Assembly (NCBI GenBank): GCA_963807735.1 | Contig: CAWEDI010000024.1 | Span: 580,873-644,872 of the forward strand | DNA from: Roseiarcus sp963807735 | Lineage (GTDB): Bacteria; Pseudomonadota; Alphaproteobacteria; Rhizobiales; Beijerinckiaceae | Direction of reading: 5' to 3' | DNA length: 64,000 nucleotides | Part shown: positions 1 to 8,074 of the stretch, one piece after another | Position numbering within the stretch: the stretch's first letter is position 1 | Layout: every line of letters starts with the position of its first letter | The notes under the pieces: generated by a model | What the model was told of the DNA's origin: nothing | Database searches by the model: none | What the model saw: the letters and a program-made list of their open reading frames with translations, nothing else | Position numbers and translations under genes: made by a program

Positions 1-110
1 TGATCCACCTTGCCCGTGGAGAATGCCGCCAACGCCGATTCCATGGCGCCGATGAGTTCCGGCAAGGAAAGTACGGCGCGTACATCCTGCTCGCTGAGCC
101 ACAGCGGCAC
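1..110 (-). CDS. Ornithine cyclodeaminase / mu-crystallin family protein, N-terminal part (runs off window)
   Basis: Reading leftward from a GTG codon at 110, the frame stays open to the window edge and gives 36 residues beginning VPLWLSEQDVRAVLSLPELI followed by GAMESALAAFSTGKV. This is the characteristic start of the ornithine cyclodeaminase/mu-crystallin family (NAD(P)-dependent imine reductase-type fold): a short strand, the LSEQDV segment, then a helix ending in AAFSxGK. The start lies 2 nt after the stop of the DinB-like gene, so it is probably the third gene of a translationally coupled operon. The substrate cannot be judged from this fragment; the family includes ornithine cyclodeaminase, alanine dehydrogenase-like and ketimine reductases. 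Confidence 0.6.
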   Translation of the reverse strand, partial: MPLWLSEQDVRAVLSLPELIGAMESALAAFSTGKVD

Positions 111-112
111 GG

Positions 113-586
113 CTAGTCGAACTCCCTCACCGGCGGGGCTTGCCGTGCGCCCACGGTTCCGGTTCGAATGTTGGCGGCGTGGTAGTTTTCGCCGCGCATC
201 TTGCAACCTGCCATGTGGCGTAGCATGGCGAGTTGCCCAACGTGCGTTAAGGCATCGGCAACAGGCCCCTGGAAGAGACGCTCCGGGTCACAGACCGGCT
301 CATCGGAGTCAAGACGGCGTTCGAAGGCCTCGAGCGCGGCGAAGAAGCGATCCACGGCCGCGCTCCACTCAAGCGCCGGCGAGTTGTTCCACGCGTGTTT
401 GCCATCGGCCAGTTGCACCGCCCAATCGAACAGATCGCCCATGTGCGCCAGAATCTCGCACGGGGTCCTGGTTTTAGGCGACGCGCGAAATGCGCCGAAT
501 TCCGCGGGTGCGTTGTCCACGGCGCGGCTGCAACGGTATGCCAAAGTGGCCACGGTGTGCCGCAACAAAGTAATCTGATCGCTCAT
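113..586 (-). CDS. DinB-like four-helix protein
   Basis: 157 residues, mostly alpha-helical, with the pattern of DinB/DUF664-type proteins: an N-terminal helix (residues 1-22), TPCEILAHMGDLFDWA near residues 41-56 that supplies a helix with a His, and THVGQLAMLRHMAG near 112-125 with a second pair of His residues that would complete a metal site. DinB-like proteins are often metal-dependent thiol transferases or uncharacterised damage-associated proteins; the reaction here is unknown. Its ATG overlaps the stop of the upstream RNB gene by 4 nt, and its stop is 2 nt before the next start, so it is the middle gene of a tight operon. Confidence 0.65.
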   Translation of the reverse strand: MSDQITLLRHTVATLAYRCSRAVDNAPAEFGAFRASPKTRTPCEILAHMGDLFDWAVQLADGKHAWNNSPALEWSAAVDRFFAALEAFERRLDSDEPVCDPERLFQGPVADALTHVGQLAMLRHMAGCKMRGENYHAANIRTGTVGARQAPPVREFD

Positions 587-2034
587 CCTGCCCTCCCAAA
601 ATCGATGAAGCCGCGCTCCGGGTCGGTGCTGAGTAACTGGACGCGCAACCGGTCTCCCACATCCAGGCCCTGAGAGCCGCGCATCACGCGGCCTTCTACC
701 GGCGGGTCGAGGACGCGCACGAAAACGCCTTTAGCGCTCGCGCCCGTCACGACCGCGTTAAATGTCTGCCCCACGCGTGGCGCCAGCGCTACCGCGGCCA
801 TGCGTTTCAACATATTGCGCTGCACCTTGCGGGCCGCGTCTTCCTTCAAAGTGCAATTGTTGGCGATGGCATCGAGTTCCTCATCGCTATACGGCGCCGG
901 GGCGTGAGCGTCGAGGGCCTTGAGCAGACGCTGCGTGACCAAATCCGCAAAGCGGCGGTTGGGCGCCGTGGAATGGGTGTAGTCGGACGCCGCCAGGCCG
1001 AAATGCCCCTGCCCGCTGTCGCCCGAGCGCGAAAGCACGTATTCGCCCGGGCCCATCAGCTTCAATACCGAAAGCGAAAGGTCTTCGTAATGGACCGGGT
1101 CGGCTGCCTTGCGCCGCACCAGGAACGCGTCGAGCGCCCCGGCATCGGGCTCAGGCGGCAGTTTCTCGTGCAGACCTTCCGCCAACGTCACGATGCGCGC
1201 CCATCGCTCCGGCGCCTTGACCACGCGGCGGATGGACGAGACTCCCGCCGCTTTCAAACTCTCCGCCATGGTCTCATTGGCCGCGATCATGAAGTCTTCG
1301 ATCAGGTGCGCGGCGCGGTTGGAGACACGCGCGGCGATCGCGGTCACGTGTCCCTCTGTCATCACCGGCTGGGCCTCCACGCGGTCGAAAGTCAGCGCGC
1401 CCAACCGATGCCGCGCCTCGCGCAATTTCTGCGCGGCCTCATCCTGCAGCTTGAGCTGCGCTTGCAACTCCGGCGACGCCGCAACTTTCGGCGGCGCGGC
1501 GGCCTTGCCTTCCAGCCATGCGCCGACGCCGTTGTAGGTCAACTGGGCGTGGTTGCGCACCCGCGCCCGGTAAATGGCAGTAGAGTCGAACGACCCGTCG
1601 GCCGCGACCGCGAATTCGATCACCACCGCAGCGCGATCGCCGCCTTCTGAAAGCGATGTCAGATCGGTGGAGAGCCGCTCCGGCAGCATGGGAAACGTGT
1701 GTACGCCGGCGTAGACCGTGGTGGTCTCACGGGCTGCGTACCGGTCCACCGGCGTGCCCTTGGCGACCGCGGAATCGACATCGGCGATGGCCACCAGCAC
1801 GCGGATCTTGCCGCCCACTCGCTCGGCCCACTCGATTTGATCGAGGTCTCTCGAATCGTCATTATCGATCGACGACCAGAGCAGGCCGGTGAGATCGCGG
1901 AGGCTCGGGTCGGGATGCTGCGCCTTGATGGCATCCACTTGCTGTTGCGCGGCCGGGGGGATATCGGGCGTGAAGCCCTGATCGATCATCTCCCGGCGCG
2001 ACGCGGCTACCAGGTCGAAACTATTCTGAGGCAT
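583..2034 (-). CDS. RNB-domain exoribonuclease (RNase II/R family)
   Basis: 483 residues from the ATG at 2034. An in-frame ATG at 2226 adds 64 residues that run through an intergenic palindrome and look non-coding, so I reject it. The RNB catalytic core is clear: SSIDNDDSRDLDQ at about residues 54-66 carries the Asp cluster that binds Mg2+, followed by IADVDSAV, YAGVHTFPMLPERLST and, near the C-terminus, HSTAPNRRFADLVTQR, a conserved RNB signature. A short S1-like beta-barrel follows (FNAVVTGASAKGVFVRV). The N-terminal cold-shock domains of full RNase R are absent, as in the shorter RNB proteins common in Acidobacteria and cyanobacteria. Role: processive 3'-5' RNA degradation in the cytoplasm. 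First gene of a three-gene operon with the DinB-like and cyclodeaminase-like genes. Confidence 0.85.
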   Translation of the reverse strand: MPQNSFDLVAASRREMIDQGFTPDIPPAAQQQVDAIKAQHPDPSLRDLTGLLWSSIDNDDSRDLDQIEWAERVGGKIRVLVAIADVDSAVAKGTPVDRYAARETTTVYAGVHTFPMLPERLSTDLTSLSEGGDRAAVVIEFAVAADGSFDSTAIYRARVRNHAQLTYNGVGAWLEGKAAAPPKVAASPELQAQLKLQDEAAQKLREARHRLGALTFDRVEAQPVMTEGHVTAIAARVSNRAAHLIEDFMIAANETMAESLKAAGVSSIRRVVKAPERWARIVTLAEGLHEKLPPEPDAGALDAFLVRRKAADPVHYEDLSLSVLKLMGPGEYVLSRSGDSGQGHFGLAASDYTHSTAPNRRFADLVTQRLLKALDAHAPAPYSDEELDAIANNCTLKEDAARKVQRNMLKRMAAVALAPRVGQTFNAVVTGASAKGVFVRVLDPPVEGRVMRGSQGLDVGDRLRVQLLSTDPERGFIDFGRAG

Positions 2035-2132
2035 TCCATTCGAGCGTAGCAAAAGTGCCGGCGCGGGATGCACGTGCAGCGCCGGAGGGGTGGGCGCCAC
2101 TAGCGTAGGGGTACTCCAATCGGAGCCATGAC

Positions 2133-2156
2133 GCAGGCGAAACCGCCTGCGCCACC
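2133..2156. repeat. Intergenic palindrome, GCAGGCG..CGCCTGC type
   Basis: Perfect short hairpin (GCAGGCG, AAAC loop region, CGCCTGC) followed by GCCACC, i.e. the GTGGCGCA end read in reverse. It belongs to a family of variable-stem palindromes scattered through the window (see findings). It lies between the divergent RNB and metallo-beta-lactamase genes. Confidence 0.7.
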
Positions 2157-2278
2157 GAAGAGGCGCTGTGTTTTCAACGGTGGGGGAGACGGCTTCGTCC
2201 CACACCGATTCCAAAGGATGCGCCATAGCTACGATATGCTTTAGCTTGCGCCAATTTTAGTTAACCTTAGGAACGACA

Positions 2279-3304
2279 ATGCACAAACTTTTGACCTCGC
2301 TGTTGCTTGGATTTTTCTGCACCGGTTGTCTATTGGCCGCTCCGCAGGACCTCGATATCTATTGGATTGACGCCGAAGGCGGCGCGGCCACTCTGATTGT
2401 TTCGCCCAGCGGCCAGTCGATGTTGGTGGATACCGCCAACCGCACGCCAGACGACCGCGACGCCAAGCGTATCTACGCCGCCACGCAACGGGCAGGACTG
2501 AAGAAAATCGATTTCCTTCTCACCACGCACTTTCACGGCGATCACATCGGCGCCATGCCGGCGCTGGCGAAGATGATACCGATTGAGATGTATATGGATC
2601 ACGGCGAATCGGTTGAAATGGCCCGCCCGCAGGTGGCAGCGGCCTACCAAGCCTACTTGGAACAGAGCGCCGGCAAGCGCAGAATCCTCAAGGCGGGGGA
2701 TACCATCCCGCTCAAGGGAGTGGAAATTCATGTGATCATGTCCGCCGGAGAGGCGATTACGAAACCGCTGAAGGGCGCGGGCCAGCCCAACCCCACTTGC
2801 GCGGATTTCAAGCCGCGCGGCGTAGAGCCCGACCCCGACAACGATCAGAGCGTCGGCTTCCTGCTGCAATTCGGCAAATTTCGCTTCATCGATATGGGGG
2901 ACCTGACCTGGAACTACGAGCAAAAGCTGGTTTGCCCGGCGAACCTCATCGGGAAAGTGGATCTTTACCAGACAACCCACCACGGTCTGGAGCGGTCCAA
3001 CTCGCCGCAGTTCGTCTGGGCCATCCAGCCCAAGGTCGCGGTGATGAATAATGGACCCCGCAAGGGCGGACCCGCCAGCGTGTTCGACGTACTCCGCCAT
3101 TCGCCCGGCCTCGAAGATATTTGGCAGGGACATCTGGCGCTAGGCACGCCCAAAGAAGTCAATACCGACGAGAAGATGATCGCAAACCTGGATGAGAGCG
3201 CGGAGTGCAAGGGAAACTGGCTGAAGGCTTCAGTCGATCCGAAAGGCAAATATACTTTAACCAACCCGCGGAACGGCTTTAGCAAAACCTACGAAGCGCG
3301 GTAA
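2279..3304 (+). CDS. Secreted metallo-beta-lactamase-fold hydrolase (ComEC/Rec2-like MBL)
   Basis: 341 residues. The N-terminus (LLTSLLLGFFCTGCLLAA) is a signal peptide with a possible lipobox around Cys17, so export, perhaps as a lipoprotein, is likely. Residues 82-91 read TTHFHGDHIG, the HxHxDH zinc motif of the metallo-beta-lactamase superfamily. A further Asp (FRFIDMGDLTW, about 202) and His (YQTTHHGLERSNS, about 232-235) supply the remaining metal ligands. The short spacing and the DxExGxAxLI start (IDAEGGAATLI) resemble the MBL domain detached from ComEC. AGGAA lies just ahead of the ATG. No frameshift. The substrate is unknown; hydrolysis of a phosphoester or nucleic acid is possible but not shown. 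Confidence 0.8.
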   Translation: MHKLLTSLLLGFFCTGCLLAAPQDLDIYWIDAEGGAATLIVSPSGQSMLVDTANRTPDDRDAKRIYAATQRAGLKKIDFLLTTHFHGDHIGAMPALAKMIPIEMYMDHGESVEMARPQVAAAYQAYLEQSAGKRRILKAGDTIPLKGVEIHVIMSAGEAITKPLKGAGQPNPTCADFKPRGVEPDPDNDQSVGFLLQFGKFRFIDMGDLTWNYEQKLVCPANLIGKVDLYQTTHHGLERSNSPQFVWAIQPKVAVMNNGPRKGGPASVFDVLRHSPGLEDIWQGHLALGTPKEVNTDEKMIANLDESAECKGNWLKASVDPKGKYTLTNPRNGFSKTYEAR

Positions 3305-3372
3305 GCAGAGCGGAACCGGGCGGCCGGCACGGACGTGGACAGCATACGGCCGAGCCGGCCTTGGGCACTACC

Positions 3373-5154
3373 CTAAAAGAACAGGATTACATCGCTCGCT
3401 AACGTCAACTGGCTTCTTCTGGTCCCGTTATCGTAGGGCGTGGCGTCATACGCATGTTCAAACCTGAGTTCCGGACGGAACAAAATAGTAGTACCCACCC
3501 AATGGCCCCAACCTAACAGGTGCTCAGTGTAAGGCGTGCGAAATCCCGTCCGCTGGCCTCGCATATCGTCAAAGTATTCGTTCCTGATGCTGATGTAGTT
3601 ATGCGTCGACATCTGATATTCCTGATAGTTGACGATGGCCCACTCCGGAGCGTAACAAGTCACTTGGTAAGCATGGTTGCAAACTGCGCCGTTGGCGCCG
3701 GTCTCTTCCAGCGCTACCCCGGCGGGGTTATTTACATTGGGCGTGTGGGCCTCATACTGATACCACCCCTCGGTGGAAGTGTGCCATTTTCCCTCGGCGC
3801 TGTACTTGTGATACCAGGTGGTGTAGTAGGCTGTCAGGTTGTTATAAGCATACCGCCCATCGTTGAGCGTGTTGTCGCACACATAGACATTGTCGAGACC
3901 GGTGCGCCATGTGTAGCCGAGACAAGCATTTCCCGTCAGCTTGCGGTTCTTGACATTCCATGGAGCCGTTTCGCAGCCCGCCGAGACGCCAATCTGCAAG
4001 AGCCAATGTTGACCCAGTTTGGTAGTCGTATTGATCCCAGTTTGGGTATAGCAATCGAACGTATACAGCAGCGAGTGACTGTAAGTGTAGTTATTCGGCG
4101 CCAATTGCGCTTCGATATCCGGCAAGGAAATATAGCGGCCGGCTCGAATGTCCATGCCTTGCGCAACCTGCGGTATGTATAAGTCGAAGTATGCCATCGG
4201 CATATCGAAACCCATCTCCTGGTTCTTGCCGAGAAGCTGATTGTCGAACCATCCCGTGGCCGTGGTGAAGCGGTAGTCCAGGCCATAAAGGCCTGAGATG
4301 CGGAAGCCCCAATCGATATGGTCGGTCTGTACCGTATCCGGCTGGCGTTCGATATAGAGCACCTCCTGATCTAACTCGATACTGTTGCCTCTCTCGGCGT
4401 AAGCTTCGGGGAAGTTAGAGTAACCAGGCTGCTTCGAGGTGCTGACATTAGCGCCAGCATTGAGCCAACCGTAGATCTGTATGCCGCTCTTTTTCCACCA
4501 GTCGCCATTCGAACCGCCCCAAATGGCCGTCATCAGCGGCCCCGCTTGCGTCCAGGGCTGGCCGAGAGTCACACTTCCGCCATAAGGCCACACAGTGAAA
4601 GGAAACGGCGGATTACTAACCGGAGCGGGATAGCCGCGAAACTTGGGCGCGGGGCCGCCGCTGCCGGAAGAGGGTTTCCAATCGTCCTTGTAGGCTCTGA
4701 CGAATCTCCGGAAGAATCCGGCCGGCGGAGCCGCGGCTGCCGTCGGGGCCGCCGGAGCCGCGGGTGTAGCGGATGGCGATTGCGCGGAACCTTGGAAATC
4801 GATATTCGCGCTGAGACTCTCGTTTGCCGCCAGTTCCACGGTCTTAGCGGGCGGGTCCGCCAATCCATCCTTACTCGCCTTCAATTCGTATCGTCCCGGT
4901 GTGAGGCCGGTCACTTGGAACGCGCCATCGCCCCCGCTGTTGGCGACGCGGTCGGCGCCGCTATCCGCGGCATGCACTGTGACCTGCACCCCAGCCAAAG
5001 GCTGGCCGCCAGGGCCGCGGACGGTCCCAAGAATGCTCGCCACGGGCGACGCGTCACTAACATCTAGGCTGACAGCGGACGGTTGGGCGAGGCAGGTAGT
5101 AGCGTAGAGTAATCCAATGAGAATAGGCTTTGTATGGTTCAAATAAGACTTCAT
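3373..5154 (-). CDS. Outer-membrane beta-barrel (BBP2/OmpL-like porin) with N-terminal carboxypeptidase-regulatory domain
   Basis: 593 residues from ATG 5154, chosen because MKSYL begins a clear signal peptide (cleavage after TTCLA, about residue 23) and GGAAAC precedes it; the open frame upstream to 5448 is not protein-like. Residues about 40-115 form a CarboxypepD_reg-like beta-sandwich (ILGTVRGPGGQPLAGVQVTV, DGAFQVTGLTPGRYELKA). A Pro/Ala-rich linker follows. From about residue 190 the protein is rich in aromatic, alternating beta-strands (GIQIYGWLNAGANVSTSKQ, DYRFTTATGWF, LRFEHAYDATPYDNG) and ends in a strand terminating in Phe (DVILFF), the usual beta-barrel assembly signal. Many Solibacter-type porins have this form. 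It is convergent with the metallo-beta-lactamase gene. Confidence 0.75.
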   Translation of the reverse strand: MKSYLNHTKPILIGLLYATTCLAQPSAVSLDVSDASPVASILGTVRGPGGQPLAGVQVTVHAADSGADRVANSGGDGAFQVTGLTPGRYELKASKDGLADPPAKTVELAANESLSANIDFQGSAQSPSATPAAPAAPTAAAAPPAGFFRRFVRAYKDDWKPSSGSGGPAPKFRGYPAPVSNPPFPFTVWPYGGSVTLGQPWTQAGPLMTAIWGGSNGDWWKKSGIQIYGWLNAGANVSTSKQPGYSNFPEAYAERGNSIELDQEVLYIERQPDTVQTDHIDWGFRISGLYGLDYRFTTATGWFDNQLLGKNQEMGFDMPMAYFDLYIPQVAQGMDIRAGRYISLPDIEAQLAPNNYTYSHSLLYTFDCYTQTGINTTTKLGQHWLLQIGVSAGCETAPWNVKNRKLTGNACLGYTWRTGLDNVYVCDNTLNDGRYAYNNLTAYYTTWYHKYSAEGKWHTSTEGWYQYEAHTPNVNNPAGVALEETGANGAVCNHAYQVTCYAPEWAIVNYQEYQMSTHNYISIRNEYFDDMRGQRTGFRTPYTEHLLGWGHWVGTTILFRPELRFEHAYDATPYDNGTRRSQLTLASDVILFF

Positions 5155-5473
5155 GAACAGTTTCCGTTTCTGCAAGTCTGCAACCCTTGAGACGGGCGCG
5201 TGAACAAGCGAGGCAATTGCAGTGTAGGGTACTTGGCATAAGAAAGGCATAAAGATTCGACAAGGCTTTCGTAAAGGCGGCCTTACCTGTCTCGAATACG
5301 ACAGATGAGGCGCCTCCACAAAAATTGTCTTGACACGTGGCCCGGTTTCTTGTTCCACTTGCTTTTTAGCTTCAGCCCCCCGTTTGGCCACCGCTGACCC
5401 CGCCGTCGGCAACCTAGCATGCGCCTCGCCGGCGCCATCCGCATCCACTTACTGAAATCAGGAGAACGTAGCG
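5155..5473. other. Intergenic region between divergent porin and amt genes
   Basis: About 320 bases separate the porin start from the ammonium transporter start. It should hold both promoters. I see a GGAGAA ribosome-binding site just before the amt ATG, but no convincing sigma-70 box pair, PII/NtrC site or repeat. Confidence 0.5.
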
Positions 5474-7128
5474 ATGACAAAGGGCCTCTTGTGGCGTATT
5501 CCAACGATTGTGTTGCTAGGCATTCTGGCGATGCCTTGTCTTGCGGACGACCCGCAAAAACCCGATCCATCGGGCATTGCGACCGGGGATAAAACCAGCG
5601 TCGTGGATGCCGGTGGCAATCCCTTCGTCACGCCTGCCCCGGCCGACAAGACCTCGCCGGACTACCTGAAAAACAAGAAGGATTTCGACGACTACCAGGC
5701 CCAGGCGGCCCGGGAGCCGCTCGCAGTCAAGCTCGCCGATTCGGTGGGTCACCTGCGCGTCGCCACTAATTTTGCCTGGACTCTCAACACCGGCTATCTG
5801 GTCCTCTTCATGCAGTGCGGATTTGCTCTGCTCACCTGCGGCTTGGTGCGAAAGAAGAATGCAGCGCATCTGATGATGCTGAATTTCGCGGCCTACGTGT
5901 TCGCTTTCGTGGCTTACTATGCCGTGGGTTATGCGTTCCAGTTCGGCGCCGTAGCCGTGAATGCGGCCCCATCTAATTTGGGCGGCGCGGCCACTCTGAA
6001 TCACTTCCTGATCGGTGGAGGCTTATGGGGATTTTTGGGCGGCAAAGGCTTCTTCCTCACCGGCCCTGCTTATGATGCGAGCAGTAACTGCCTGATTTTG
6101 TTTGAAGTAGTTTTCATGGAGACCGCCGGCTATATCATCGTCGGCGCGATCTGCGAACGCATCACCTTTTGGGCGTTCCTGTTGTGCGAACTCTTCGTAG
6201 GCGCCATTCTGTATCCGGTCTTCGGTTGCTGGGTCTGGGGCGGCGGATGGTTGTCGCAGATCGGTACCACTCTGAACCTCGGCCACGGCTATGTGGATTT
6301 CGCCGGATCCACCGTCGTCCATGCCGTCGGCGGATTCTGCGCCATGGCGCTGGCTGTCATTCTGGGGCCGCGTCTCGGCAAGTACGGCAAAGATGGAAAA
6401 CCACGTGCGTTCCCGGCGCACAACCTTGTCTACGTAGTCACCGGCACCTTCATCCTGCTCTTCGGCTGGATGGGCTTCAACCCCGGCTCGACTCTCGGCG
6501 CCACCGATCTCCGCATCTCCGTGGTAGCCGTCAACACCAACCTCGCCGCCATCGCCGGCTCGGCGGCAGCCATGCTGCTCTGGTACTTGATGTTCGGCAA
6601 GCCCGATGTCACCATGGCATGCAACGGCATGCTCGCCGGCCTGGTCGCGATTACTGCCCCGTGCGCTTTCGTCTCCCCTACTTCCGCGGTAGTCATCGGC
6701 GTGCTGGCCGGAATTCTGGTTTGCCTAGGCGTCCTGTTCAACGAGCGTGTTACCAAGATCGACGACCCCTGCGGCGCCATCTCCGTGCACGGCTTCTGCG
6801 GCTGGCTGGGGGCGTGTCAGTCGGCATCTTCGCCGACGGGACCTACGGCGCCGGATGGAACGGCGTCGGCGCCACAACCTATCTTGGACATGCCGGTCAA
6901 GGAGTTACCGGCCTGCTCTATGGCGACACTCGGCAGTTCCTCTGCCAACTGGGCGGCGCCACTCTATGCGCTCTCTGGGCGTTCGGAGCGACTTACGTGG
7001 TCTTCTCCGCGGTGAACAAGTTCAAATCCATGCGAGTTCCGCCGGAGGTGGAACTCGAGGGTCTCGACGTGCCGGAATTCGGCATGAAGGCGTATCCCGA
7101 AGATGCGGTAGTTGCCCACGAATACTAA
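5474..7128 (+). CDS. amt: Ammonium transporter Amt (one frameshift)
   Basis: About 550 residues after repair. A signal peptide (WRIPTIVLLGILAMPCLA) and a roughly 75-residue periplasmic N-terminus precede the 11-helix Amt core, which starts at NFAWTLNTGYLVLFMQCGFA. Family signatures are visible: DFAGSTVVHAVGGFCAMA (residues about 275-292, with the conserved pore His), FILLFGWMGFNPGSTL, and ISVHGFCGWLGG with the second twin-His region. Reading then continues in another frame as VSVGIFADGTYGAGWNG to FGMKAYPEDAVVAHEY. The break is at about 6808-6813, where CTGGGGGCG should contain six Gs; a missing base explains it. Role: inner-membrane uptake of ammonium/ammonia. No PII gene (glnB/glnK) adjoins it. 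Confidence 0.85.
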
Positions 7129-7291
7129 TCGAATATTCGCAGTATTGGCGATCGCTGCGATCGTCGTCGCGGCCGGCACAATCACTGCGGCGATTGCGGC
7201 CGGCGGCAATGTCTACCTGATCGTGCTCGGGTTATTGCTGGCGGCCACATCGATGGAACTATTCCGCCTGGCGCACAGTAACATGAAATAG
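7112..7291 (+). CDS. Small membrane protein coupled to amt
   Basis: A 59-residue frame opens with TTG at 7112, 17 nt inside the 3' end of amt. After MPTNTNRI it is almost wholly hydrophobic: FAVLAIAAIVVAAGTITAA, then NVYLIVLGLLLAATSMELF, ending LAHSNMK. This predicts two transmembrane helices with a short loop. The overlap suggests translational coupling to the transporter. I do not recognise the family. The start codon is uncertain, and the only support is composition and position. Confidence 0.4.
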   Translation: MPTNTNRIFAVLAIAAIVVAAGTITAAIAAGGNVYLIVLGLLLAATSMELFRLAHSNMK

Positions 7292-7305
7292 CGGCTTACT
7301 CGACG

Positions 7306-7518
7306 ATGAGCACCCTCACACTGTTCGGCTTGGTTGCCGTCACCGCGATGCTGGTGTGTTACGCGCTGGAAAAACGCAGCCATTGGTTCATCTTGGCATT
7401 CGCCGTCTCATGTCTCATGGGATCGATTTACGGCTTCCTGCAAGGAGCGTGGCCGTTCGGCCTGGTGGAATCCGTTTGGAGCGTGGTGGCCGCGCGCCGC
7501 TGGTGGACCGCAAAGTAG
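7306..7518 (+). CDS. Small two-helix membrane protein, unknown
   Basis: 70 residues with two hydrophobic segments (LTLFGLVAVTAMLVCYAL at 4-21 and WFILAFAVSCLMGSIYGFL at 27-45), followed by GAWPFGLVESVWSVVAARRWW. The GAWPFGxVExxWxxVAxRRWW ending is a pattern I associate with a widespread family of unnamed small bacterial proteins. It sits 14 nt downstream of the preceding small membrane protein, so it may be the last gene of the amt transcript. No good ribosome-binding site. The TAG stop is the first bases of an intergenic palindrome. Confidence 0.55.
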   Translation: MSTLTLFGLVAVTAMLVCYALEKRSHWFILAFAVSCLMGSIYGFLQGAWPFGLVESVWSVVAARRWWTAK

Positions 7519-7557
7519 GGCGGACCCCCTGGTCCGCAGCCGGCCCCCTGGCCGGCT
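7516..7557. repeat. Double palindrome, GGGCGGACCCCCTGGTCCGC type
   Basis: Two adjacent hairpins: GCGGACC/GGTCCGC with CCCT-type loop, then AGCCGGCC/GGCCGGCT. The first hairpin with its TAGGGCGG end recurs inside the inverted-repeat element at 44665-44878. The repeat begins at the stop codon of the small membrane protein gene. Confidence 0.7.
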
Positions 7558-7588
7558 CGCCAGTATGACGCATGCTGCCCCCATCAAG

Positions 7589-8074
7589 CTATTGGAACTG
7601 GATCTGCGCAATCACCAGTTGCGGCATTACCTGATTCCAACTCTCGGGAATATTATCGAACGGCAAGCGGAACTGCTTCGTCTCGCCGGGCGCGAGGCCG
7701 CCCATCTTCCGGCTCACCACCGGCACGCGCTCGCGAGAGATCAGCTGGCCGTACGCATCGTAGAACACGCAGTTAATTTCCACTACTGCCATCTTGCGGT
7801 CGCCCGCGTTGGCCACGCTGCCGGTGATCTCCACGATCTGCTGGCCCAGATAACTGGTGTTCGCGTTCATCACCACATTACTGAGCTTCAGATTGTGCAC
7901 ATAAGCGCGCGCCTCGGGCGTCAGCGGCGGAGGCGGTGGAGGCGGTTGATGCGCTTTGCGTTCCAAAAATAAGAATCCCACCCCGCCTAAGACTACAAAC
8001 AGGGCAAGCACGATGGCGATCGGCGGAATCTGTATTTTTTTGGGCGGCGCGGGGGCAGTTTTATTTACCGGCAA
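7589..8074 (-). CDS. Membrane-anchored FxLYD/DUF2393-like protein
   Basis: 161 residues. A short basic N-terminus with KKIQIPP is followed by one transmembrane helix (IAIVLALFVVLGGVGFLFL, about 18-36), a run of seven prolines, and an extracytoplasmic beta-sandwich: YVHNLKLSNVVMNANTSYLG, QQIVEITGSVANAGDRKMAV, VEINCVFYDAYGQLISRERV, then APGETKQFRLPFDNIPESWN. The order of strands fits the FxLYD/DUF2393 group of single-pass proteins. It overlaps the 3' end of tldE by 14 nt and is therefore likely cotranscribed with tldDE. Function unknown. Confidence 0.65.
   Translation of the reverse strand: MPVNKTAPAPPKKIQIPPIAIVLALFVVLGGVGFLFLERKAHQPPPPPPPLTPEARAYVHNLKLSNVVMNANTSYLGQQIVEITGSVANAGDRKMAVVEINCVFYDAYGQLISRERVPVVSRKMGGLAPGETKQFRLPFDNIPESWNQVMPQLVIAQIQFQ

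Noticed and set aside
904..1650. Long Arg/His-rich frames opposite real genes (here opposite the RNB gene; similar at 20050, 45451, 40913, 52248, 56922)
   Set aside because: They mirror the codon pattern of the true gene, are rich in Arg, His and Gly, and carry no domain or ribosome-binding site.
2035..2226. Longer N-terminus for the RNB ribonuclease (64 extra residues)
   Set aside because: It translates an intergenic palindrome and basic low-quality sequence; the ATG at 2034 gives a start that fits the family.
5155..5448. Longer N-terminus for the porin
   Set aside because: A clear signal peptide begins at 5154; the upstream part is not protein-like.
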